Made by a program: the position numbers and the translations under genes
Notes under the pieces: model-generated
Database searches by the model: none
What the model saw: the letters and a program-made list of their open reading frames with translations, nothing else
What the model was told of the DNA's origin: nothing
Part shown: one piece after another, positions 46,201 through 53,720 of the stretch
Layout of the letters: each line of letters opens with the position of its first letter
Numbering within the stretch: position 1 is the stretch's first letter
Origin: Plasmodiophora brassicae
Lineage: Eukaryota; Endomyxa; Phytomyxea; Plasmodiophorida; Plasmodiophoridae
Direction: 5' to 3'
DNA length: 64,000 bases
Assembly: GCA_039704465.1 (NCBI GenBank)
Contig: JASFAU010000020.1
Location: forward strand, 310,001 to 374,000

Positions 46201-46648
46201 TATACCTTCGTGTTCGGCAACGAACAGGACGAGCATCTGCTTTGAAGTGTAGTTTCAGTGGACTTACTTTCGCAGGTGGATCACGGCCAAGCTTCGTTCG
46301 CCATATGTCTTTGTGTCGATTGACAGTTGTGCGTAGACGCGGGACTTGATCGTTAGGGAAACCGGAGTCAGTTGCACGTTGTATCATCCGGTCTATTGCC
46401 CTGTCCACGTCTGTATCGGAGTGTTCTCCGATTTCGACATCATAGTCGTCACCCGGATCATTGGTGTCCAATTGGGGCTCATGATCGCGAGTTGTTCCAC
46501 TTACCTCCGGGTGTCTTACCGCTCTCATCGTGATCCCTTGACCACCTGGGGCGTGACGTTCCGGGGTCGGATCCGCTTCGATGATGATAGGACCATTTGC
46601 CTCGATTAACATCTCCTTCAGTTGTGTAGTAGCTGGATTGATACCCAA
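43237..46648 (-). pseudogene. gypsy-2 pol (RT-RH-IN-chromodomain), frame-disrupted
   Basis: Frames 46648-45401 (RT: LTVDINEAVNK, FMLFDAFKGYWQFP, LLWIDDILGY), 45620-45111 (RT thumb and RNase H start, WIMCLFPDASDRF), 45055-44762 (FTDHRNLVFIL, IEHIAGEDNVWADL), 44882-44124 (integrase HHCC with HMGLSGH and CLHCLRNK, then IHYDFLF and LKDDATAF), 44227-43550 (YTPWANGTVEVVN with the catalytic Glu) and 43737-43237 (chromodomain TELLINWIGFDATDNSWEP, ending LLADF). All catalytic motifs survive, but the frame changes about five times. As in gypsy-1, LTR identity argues that the breaks are very recent or are sequence errors. Confidence 0.85.
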
Positions 46649-46668
46649 CGCGTCCAGTTCCGGGGCTC

Positions 46669-48129
46669 CTAAAGGACAATGTCATCAGATAGGTCTTCGC
46701 GACATACGTTGATTTCCCGCCCGCGTAGATGTGCAGGTTTGCCATGCGAAGGTGGGACAATGGTGATGTCCACGATCGCTGTGGCGACAATTGTTGTCGT
46801 AGCCCCGATCGTTGCAAGTTTCGCCTCCGTTGGATGGTCGAACACTTTGACTGGGACATGCTGGATGGCTTGAATCCGTAGCAGTTGCGATTGCGAAATG
46901 ACGGTCTTCGTCGCACCACTATCGGCTTCGAATGGAAGGTCGAGCGAGTTCTGGAAGCGAAGTCTCATAGGGGACGGTGTTGACGGCGACGGCGGGCCCA
47001 TGCGCTTTGCCGTGTCTGCGTTGCCCTTACTCTCCTCCTTCTCTTTGCGCTCTTTCTGGAACTTTTCAATGGCAGCTTTGCGTTCTCCTTGAGTTGCCTT
47101 CGGGCACACTTGGACCCAGTGCTGCTCCTTGCAGATTAGGCAACCTGCCTTTGGAGGATCCTTACCTTCGAAACGTTTTCGGATGTGCTCGGGGATGTCC
47201 CTCGATTCGTCTTTCGTTTGCGATGTGGACGATTGAGCTGTCTTCAGTCCGATCGGATTTGTCGGATGCTTGCCGCCATTCCTATTCGGAGCAACAACGT
47301 CCTTACCTTTCTTACCTGCAGGTGGGGACATGGTCTGCGCTGGAGACTTCTTCTTCTCAGCTTGCAGCCGGAAGTGTTTGTCCTGCTCTTTGGCAAGACG
47401 GTCGACGAGGTCGAAGAATTTGAGCTCGTCCTTCTCAGCGTCCCTGCACCCTCCGAACTCGATCGCGCGTTCGACTAGAACCGCAAGGTCAGTGGGACGG
47501 ATACCTCCGCGTAATACCTTGATCTTGCGCTTGGTTCCTTTCGTTCCTTTGGCGTATGTGTCTTGTAGCCCATAGTCGTCGATTAGCTCATCGAACTTGG
47601 CGAAGAAAGACGTGACACGTTCCTCAATACTCTTGATTGACAGGTTCATGACCACTGTCTTCGTGAGAAGCGCCTTGATGTCTGTCGAACTCTCGACATC
47701 AGCCTCCCTGCGTTGGACTGACCTCAAGTAGCTCATGATGTCGCCATCCGTGATCGTGCTGGCGGGTTGACGTAGGCGATATTTCGACATCCCTCTGAGG
47801 ACGTCCTCGGTAATGCATGACTTCACCGTTGGCGGATGAATATCCTCCTTGTAGATCAGTCGGCGCTCGTTAACGATCTCGACGTGTTTCCTATATTTCT
47901 TGAGGAAATCGTTAATTCCGTCCTTGGCCGTAAGGCTCAGGGTACGTAGGATGGGCGGTTTCAAAGGCATAAAGATCGGGCTCTTACCGTGCAGGTTTGT
48001 TGACTGAAGCCCTCGATCGATTTCGTCATCTGTCGACGATTCATGCTCCTTGGCCTCGGCGTCGGAGTTGGTCCTGGCGTCGTCCTCCATCTGTAGACGA
48101 ACGGGCGCTCTGCGGCCACCTCCTGCCAT
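46669..48129 (-). CDS. gypsy-2 Gag-protease
   Basis: 486-residue frame from ATG 48129. N-terminal acidic region, helical capsid-like core (KKYRKHVEIVNERRLIYKED), basic linker, zinc knuckle CLICKEQHWVQVC (a CCHC variant) and a retropepsin active site FEADSGATKTVIS. The frame ends at TAG within the last conserved protease strand: DDIVL, then out of frame GAPELDALGIN. A -1 shift or one-base error at CTTTAG would join it to the RT frame. Placing the gag-pol shift inside protease would be unusual. Confidence 0.85.
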   Translation of the reverse strand: MAGGGRRAPVRLQMEDDARTNSDAEAKEHESSTDDEIDRGLQSTNLHGKSPIFMPLKPPILRTLSLTAKDGINDFLKKYRKHVEIVNERRLIYKEDIHPPTVKSCITEDVLRGMSKYRLRQPASTITDGDIMSYLRSVQRREADVESSTDIKALLTKTVVMNLSIKSIEERVTSFFAKFDELIDDYGLQDTYAKGTKGTKRKIKVLRGGIRPTDLAVLVERAIEFGGCRDAEKDELKFFDLVDRLAKEQDKHFRLQAEKKKSPAQTMSPPAGKKGKDVVAPNRNGGKHPTNPIGLKTAQSSTSQTKDESRDIPEHIRKRFEGKDPPKAGCLICKEQHWVQVCPKATQGERKAAIEKFQKERKEKEESKGNADTAKRMGPPSPSTPSPMRLRFQNSLDLPFEADSGATKTVISQSQLLRIQAIQHVPVKVFDHPTEAKLATIGATTTIVATAIVDITIVPPSHGKPAHLRGREINVCREDLSDDIVL

Positions 48130-48172
48130 TAAGTGAGTTCGTTTGCTTGGGGCTCTTTGCGCAAGAAGCTTC

Positions 48173-48369
48173 TGTGCTAACGCCGCCGCTGCCCACTACG
48201 GGGGCGGTCGGTCGCAAGAGTCGGCGCCTGGTGATATAACGAACTGATGTATTTGGACAGGATCGTCACAGCAAGGGCCGCTGCGGGGTCGAGTACGGTC
48301 ATGATCATGTGACCGGGTGGCAGCAGCATCTGAGCAGCATCATCTGAGTACTGGTACTCTGGATGAACA
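48173..48369 (-). repeat. gypsy-2 5' LTR
   Basis: 197 bp, minus strand TGTTCATCC...GTTAGCACA, followed on the outside by the GACTAC duplication. Confidence 0.93.
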
Positions 48370-48427
48370 GACTACCAAGTGATGTTATTGACGGATTCCT
48401 CAGACGGCTCAGGTTGGCACTAGGGGT

Positions 48428-48590
48428 GTCAAGTCGTGCTAATGACTTGAGTCGAGTCAAGATATTCCGAAGTCGTTCCAAGTCGACTTCGATGCCCGGC
48501 CAAGTCGTTTGAAGCGAAATGGAAATTTTCCAAGTCACTTGAAGTCGACTTCTATGTCGACTTTAAGTCGTGAAGTCGACCTGAGAACCA
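48428..48590. repeat. Subterminal AAGTCGACTT array, left
   Basis: At least six copies of AAGTCG/CGACTT within 160 bp, in both orientations. Clustered short subterminal motifs are the usual binding sites of hAT transposases. Confidence 0.75.
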
Positions 48591-48811
48591 TAGGAGCGAT
48601 GAGCACTGAAAACACGGTCAATCAGATCATGCGAAGTTGTATTACTGTTTGTCAAGTCCCACAAACAGCTTGCTCCACGATTGCTGTAGTGCATTTGTCG
48701 GCTAGGCGAGCGCGACGTTTGCTGACTGTATCATATGTACAGCATAGCAGCACCTATGATGTTGTTCACGGTCATCACCCCCTGTCCTGGCACGGCCGCC
48801 GAGACCGCCGA

Positions 48812-48924
48812 TGTGACAAGCCCTAGGCGTTAGGTGGACGACGAACGTGATGTCGACGTACAACACCGAAAAGACAAGTGAGTGTATTACGCTACTCAGA
48901 AGGCCGTATTGGGAGGCCGCTACA
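48812..48924 (-). repeat. gypsy-3 3' LTR
   Basis: 113 bp, plus strand TGTGACAAGC...TACA, differing from the other LTR at one base near the end (GCTACA versus GGTACA). Confidence 0.92.
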
Positions 48925-50029
48925 TTACCCTCCTCATCGAGAAACGGGTCCGATGCCGTCTACGCGCCCTCTTCGCGAGCGAGACGTTAAGACAGCGCTC
49001 CAAGAAGATGCGCAGCTTATGCAGGTGGTCCATTTCAGATGTGGAATGTCCCAGAAAATCGTCAGCAAAGATGAGAAGATCGCGGAGCGACAGCGCGGGA
49101 CGGAAAACTTGGTTCATAGAACCTTGAAAAATAAAGAGAGCGTCACCATAGCCCTGAGGTAGACGCTGAGGAGTCAACGGCCCCAAAGGTGAGAGAAGCG
49201 TCAGGGCGTCGATATCACCGGCGATGGCGATCTGCCCGAAACCTTTGAATGCATCGGCCGTGAAGAAAAGAGAGGAGCCCACTAAGTACTCCCCAAGGGC
49301 AGGCACATATGGGATTGGGTATGATGAACGTAGCATTTGAGCATTGGGCTGGCGAAGATCCACCACGGCGCGAAACGTGCGCCCGGCACCGACTGTCGCG
49401 ACGGCGAAAGAAGGTGAACCCCAGGGAGACGAAGGATTTGGAATGACGAAACCGAACCGAACGAGGTCGGTGTAGTGGGTCGTCAGGAAATCCTGATGGA
49501 GGGGAGGTAGAGGTCGGGACCGAGACATAACAGGGTGGGCGTCCGGTTTGAGGCGCACTTCAGCGGGAGGAAGTTTGACGGGAGGGTCAGGGCCCAATTG
49601 AACCCGGAACACGTCGAAGTACTCGACGAGGAGAAGTTGACGCAACTCGGAGAGGAAAGTATCAGAAGCATGATGCTCAGCAGCATCATCGATGCAGCGC
49701 TGGAGAGCGGTACGAACCGCGTCAGGATCAAGGACGCCAATTGGCACCACGTCGAGATCGTGGGAAGGAAATGACGGATCCACAAGGCCGGGGTCATCTG
49801 ATGGATCGCCGGCGAGCGGAGCAGAACGACGCGCGAGGCTTCGTAATTGTTCCTCGACGTCAATGCCCAGCGCGACGAGGAGAGGTCGACCGAGGAGAAC
49901 CGCGGGCATGGTAGTGTCCGCGATGTACACAAGATGATCGTTTACAATGACGGGGCCAGCACTCGTCAAAATAGTAATTGACGGGATAACTGCCTGCCGC
50001 GATGCAGCGACGGGAGCGCCGTCGGCCAT
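48925..50029 (-). pseudogene. gypsy-3 pol fragment (protease end and RT palm)
   Basis: Continuous frame. Protease C-terminal strand (MPAVLLGRPLLVALGID), linker, then RT: LRQPNAQMLRSSYPIPYVPA, FFTADAFKGFGQIAI, IFQGSMNQVF and the catalytic LLIFADDFLGHS. After FLERCLNVSLAKRA it runs into the 3' LTR, so thumb, RNase H and integrase are gone. The protease Asp-Ser-Gly site is also missing. Confidence 0.85.
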
Positions 50030-50661
50030 ACGCGGGGAGTTACCTCATCTTCCGGGGCGAACATGTAGTATTGGGTGGTCACCTCCAGGAGAAGATTGAA
50101 AAATGCATCTCGGTCAGTCTTGCACTCGATGCGCTGTATGGCGACGAGCTTCGAGACGCGATTCCGTAACATCGGCGGCCGGAGAGCTTTTATCATCAGG
50201 CGAATCTGCTCTGCTTGCAATTCAGCGTGTTTGTTGAAATGCTCGGTGAGGCCATTGGAGGCCAGAATGTTGTCGCATTGATCAAAGAGGTCGGCGACAC
50301 TCTCGGTGGCGTCCCCCAGGTGTCGAAAGGAGATGCCCTTAAATAAATCCGTGCTGGTCTTCGGGACCGTCACACGCGTGGCCGTAAAGGCAAGCAACTC
50401 GTTCAAAATATCTGAGTCGGCGGCCGTATCCCACGAAGCCGAAGATTTTCGCAGGGTACGAACCCAAAAATTCGTGACGACCGATGGCTTGATCCGATCG
50501 CGAATGGATCGGGGGCGATAGTGCTCCCCGCCCGGCAATGCTTTCAAGTCGGCGACAGCCGATAAGTATGATTTCCAATCTTGAATTAACTCTATCATGA
50601 CGTCGCGATTGATGCGATCTAGGTATGGTGCCCTGACGGCCTCATACTGGATCGGATTCAT
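49966..50661 (-). pseudogene. gypsy-3 gag, truncated
   Basis: 231-residue frame from ATG 50661: a helical capsid-like region (MNPIQYEAVRAPYLDRINRD, FNLLLEVTTQYYMF), then APEDEVTPR, where it overlaps the pol frame. The zinc knuckle region is absent, placing a deletion end at about 50035. Confidence 0.8.
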
Positions 50662-50777
50662 CTTTTACGAACCCCCTGATAATCGGACGCGACGATCGGG
50701 CCCACACGCAGCGTTTGCGTTGGACGAAGGAAAGAAGCACGACAGCACCTGTTAGGCCGTAATGTCGTATTGCGCAA

Positions 50778-50890
50778 TGTGACAAGCCCTAGGCGTTAGG
50801 TGGACGACGAACGTGATGTCGACGTACAACACCGAAAAGACAAGTGAGTGTATTACGCTACTCAGAAGGCCGTATTGGGAGGCCGGTACA
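50778..50890 (-). repeat. gypsy-3 5' LTR
   Basis: 113 bp. The first internal bases on the minus strand are TTGCGCAATACGAC, again without a TGG primer site. Confidence 0.92.
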
Positions 50891-51216
50891 GCCGATCACT
50901 TGCCGGACATGCGCAGTTCCCGTCAGACCAGTCGTGTGCTTCCAAGAATAGACCGCGGACTTCCGGAGCCCGTCGCGGACTCCGGAGACACAGTGGAGGG
51001 CGTGAGGCCAGACGGCCCGAAATAAACGAGACTGACAATAGTCACCAGAGAGAGACAGTTGACGTCATAGACTGAGAGGCTATCAGCAGACAGCCAGAGA
51101 GCTCAGTTAGCTTCTCACCGCGAACGTCTCGAAGCTTGAAGGACGTCACACTGACAGTGGATCCGGCTCCTCGAGAACGCTTGGTCACAAGGAACTAGCG
51201 TCGACATAACTGATAG

Positions 51217-52284
51217 TCCGTAAACTTGCTGTCAGTTTCTCACAGCTGTGGCTTTCAGTTACAGCTGGCACTCTGTTTTTTCGTTTATCCGCAAACCTGA
51301 TCAACTTAGTGTGACTGACTATCAGTCTGAGACTCCAGCGTGGTACGCCAAGAACCTCTACGTATGGGATGGAGATTATTGACAAGTGCGAATGGCCTTT
51401 ATCGAATACACTTGATCATTACAGCCCCATAAGGATACGGGTCTTCTGCCTGAACTCCTCGTCCGAAATGACGCCCGCAACACGGAGCTCCTTCAGGTTT
51501 GCGAGTTACGTTTGCTTGATCCGGGCCTCGCGGTTAGGCGACCTCGATCGTGCATCGATTTCTCGATCTGCGTCAACGCCATTGCCTGAGATAACAGAGC
51601 CTGCGCCTTGTTCTTGCGAGCCGCCGTGTCGGGGGGAGATGGCGACTCAACACGGGGCTTCTTCTTTTCCGGCATCTGCCTCTGCACGATCGAGTCACGC
51701 AATTGGATGACGTTCCTCTTGCCGTGTCTCGATCACTGACTTGGCCTGAAGCTCCCGTTTCGGTACGTTCTTCGTGTTTGAAGTACCGGGTTTTAGCTCG
51801 AGGAGCGTGTCGCGAAGGCGAACCTTTAAAAATCGCCTCGCAGAACGTCGAAGCGGGAAACTTTTGTCGGTAGTCAGCGTATACCTTGAAACGCAAATCA
51901 GAGTTACAAGAGCACGAGCGGTCCTCATGAACCTGACCTGTTTCCAGACCGCTCCTGGAACTACTTGCGTCACCGCCTTCTTGCGGCCGTCGCAACTCCC
52001 GAAGCTTCTTTGCTTTCGGCTTGGATTCGGACTGCTCGGGCTGGTCATGACCTTCTGGTCCCGCAGCCACTTGACCACAGATCTTGCTCTCGCTGGAAGA
52101 CGACGACGGCGTGTCCATGGCGTCCACCGCAACTCACAGTGAAGTTGAAAACTTTTTGGGGACCGTCCCAGAGGCCTTTCAAAGTTTGACTGTGAGTCTA
52201 TATTTGGAACCTCCTGACGAGGCCGCGCACCCATTCTGGTGGTGAACAGGCTGTGACTCGCTGTCAGTATAGGGGGTTTACGGA
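51217..52284. mobile_element. Candidate small TIR element carrying a SHOCT-like frame
   Basis: The ends show imperfect inverted repeats: TCCGTAAACTTGC with TGTCAG and TCACAGC at the left, and TCCGTAAACCCCC with CTGACAG and TCACAGC on the opposite strand at the right, with TA next to each. Length about 1.07 kb. It carries one degraded minus-strand gene. The superfamily is not clear; it may instead be part of the surrounding hAT element. Confidence 0.4.
51419..52127 (-). pseudogene. Degraded gene ending in a SHOCT-like domain
   Basis: Minus-strand pieces in different frames. The N-terminus is Ser-rich (MDTPSSSSSESKICG), then a charged region (LKPGTSNTKNVPKRELQAKS), then IQLRDSIVQRQMPEKKKPRV with AQALLSQAMALTQIEKS, and a C-terminal LANLKELRVAGVISDEEFRQ KTRILMGL-stop. 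The last block fits the SHOCT pattern (L..L...G.I..EEF..K...L). At least one in-frame TAA and two frame changes are present. Function unknown; it recalls the SHOCT-like frame in pogo-1. Confidence 0.4.
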
Positions 52285-52635
52285 TAACTCTAATCTCGTG
52301 CCATTAATTAGGGATATACGAGGATACATATGGCCGTTGACCTTGAACCAGAGGCTCGCATCGCGGCGTGTCTTTGACAGACAAATTGATGGGTGGGTCA
52401 TCCAGCGCTCCAGCTCAGACTGGAAAGGCTCAGTAGTGGATCCGACTGCATTTGCACTCGAAATAGACTTGATGGGTTTCTCGAATAGCTTGATTTTCTT
52501 CCCAGGCAGTGCCTCGCTAGCCTTGGTTCAGTGGGAGAGGTCACCTTCGAATCTGACCCATCCGCAACAATGGGGTGGTCATGTGTGGTGTCCACCTTCA
52601 TACAGATTAATTACATGTACGTACTTGTGCCGATA
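52285..52635. other. Non-coding part of the hAT remnant
   Basis: No motif-bearing frame. Probably decayed transposase sequence upstream of the surviving C-terminus. Confidence 0.35.
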
Positions 52636-52884
52636 CTAGACCTCATACAACACGATAACAGATGCCTTGAGAGCGGCAATATGCACCCCGCATTCTTGAA
52701 GAGTTGATTTTGAACGCGGATCCAAAATCGAAGCAACAAGGGCATGGTCTGATAGTACCAAAGACTGGTAAGCATTTAACTTGTCCTTGACAACGGTAGC
52801 GAATTTCTTTGCATGCTGAGACCGGAATCCGGTCAGCGCATCAATCGTCACCTGGACATGTTCCGCATGCTGTCTAATAACCAT
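52636..52884 (-). pseudogene. hAT transposase C-terminal fragment
   Basis: 82 codons including KFATVVKDKLNAYQSLVLSD and VASILDPRSKSTL. LDPR(S/F)K before the dimerisation region is a signature of hAT transposases. No dimerisation domain or N-terminal parts remain nearby. Confidence 0.6.
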
Positions 52885-52920
52885 ACCGATGTCTTTTGCA
52901 AGTGATTCGCATGAGTTATA

Positions 52921-53085
52921 TCTTCTACGACTTAAATCGACTTAAGTCGACTTCAGTATCGCCTCAAGTCGTTCAAGTCGACTTCAGGATAGGCCAAGTC
53001 GCTCAAGTCGACCAAATTTCTAAGCCAAGTCGTAAGTCGAGTCAAGTCGACCCAAGTCGACTTCATGTCAACTCGACTCAAGTCG
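52921..53085. repeat. Subterminal AAGTCGACTT array, right
   Basis: About ten copies of AAGTCG/CGACTT within 165 bp, the counterpart of 48428-48590. Confidence 0.75.
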
Positions 53086-53092
53086 TCTGCAT

Positions 53093-53720
53093 CTCTAGGG
53101 CACACAGCACCCCGATTCTAAATTTGGGCCCCGCCGATTCCTGCGCCTACCCGGCGGCCGGCCCGACAAAAAAGCTGCCTCTTCCCACCGCGCGGTTTGG
53201 TTGGTTTGGTTTGGTTTTATTTGTTTTTCGCGCTTTTTCTTTTCACGCAGGCGCCTCGGTCTCGAGTCCGAGGATCGAAGGATCAGCAGCAGAACGCCAA
53301 CATCCCCCGGCCTGGCAGTGCCGGCCCGTCACCTTTGTACTGGGTTCATCGCGCCTTGGACGATATCGGAACGGGACGTGATTCGCTCGGACTTGTCGAC
53401 TGCACTCTTGTCGGACCTCTTTCGCCATACCGCCTATGCCGGGGAGCCGACATACACTTGTTACGGGCCGTTCCTTTACCTCCCAGACGCTCAAGCGAGA
53501 CCCCTAATTGCTCTGGCACTTTGGGCTGCCTGATCAGTAAACACCCCTTCAACATTTACGGCTGTTGGTCACCGGGACTTTTTTGGGGAGTTTGTGCCTC
53601 GAACTGGGGACCTTGCGGTCCCGCGACTGCTTGCTGACCTGTTGCTAGTACTCCTGACCAGCTAGGCCACTGGGGCAGCGCCCTTCCCACCGCGCGACTC
53701 CCGTCATAGATTCATTGGCC
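53093..53720. other. Upstream region of the histidine kinase gene
   Basis: AT-rich stretch with short GGTTTGGTTT repeats near 53190-53215. No confident gene apart from the tRNA-like segment at 53596-53679. The kinase promoter should be here. Confidence 0.4.
53596..53679 (-). repeat. tRNA-like segment, possible SINE head
   Basis: On the minus strand: GCCCCAGTGGCCTAGCTGG, resembling a tRNA 5' end with an A box (TGGCCTAGCTGG), then later a perfect hairpin GGGACC-GCAA-GGTCCC directly before CAGTTCGAGGC, a B-box-like motif. The acceptor stem does not close and the anticodon arm is not recognisable, so it is not a functional tRNA. A tRNA-derived SINE head is possible. Confidence 0.3.

Larger units (their letters stand above)
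43031..48369 (-). mobile_element. gypsy-2: complete Ty3/gypsy chromodomain LTR retrotransposon
   Basis: 5,339 bp, minus strand, with two 197-bp LTRs that look identical and a 6-bp target duplication GACTAC (43025-43030 and 48370-48375). Gene order is gag with CCHC and protease, RT, RNase H, integrase, chromodomain. The protein sequence is clearly different from gypsy-1, so it is a separate family. The sequence immediately inside the 5' LTR is GAAGCTTCTTGC. Confidence 0.94.
48812..50890 (-). mobile_element. gypsy-3: internally deleted LTR retrotransposon nested in the hAT remnant
   Basis: 2,079 bp, minus strand, two 113-bp LTRs and a 5-bp target duplication GCCGA (48807-48811 and 50891-50895). 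It keeps part of gag, a piece of protease and the RT palm, but lacks the zinc knuckle, the protease active site, RNase H, integrase and any chromodomain. It cannot move alone. A minus-strand purine tract GAGGAGGGTAA abuts the 3' LTR. Confidence 0.92.
48421..53092. mobile_element. Probable hAT transposon remnant with nested insertions
   Basis: Two arrays of AAGTCGACTT and variants (48428-48590 and 52921-53085) lie in inverted arrangement about 4.4 kb apart. Outside them the ends read TAGGGGTGTCAAG and, on the other strand, TAGAGATGCAGACG, resembling short hAT inverted repeats. Between them is the C-terminus of a hAT transposase (52636-52884). Removing gypsy-3 leaves about 2.6 kb. No clean 8-bp target duplication was seen, so the outer limits are approximate. 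Confidence 0.55.

Noticed and set aside
51185..51385. Short minus-strand frames in the flank of the SHOCT-like element
   Set aside because: No motif and low complexity; treated as non-coding transposon sequence.
53596..53679. Functional tRNA gene
   Set aside because: Acceptor and anticodon arms do not pair; kept only as a tRNA-like segment.
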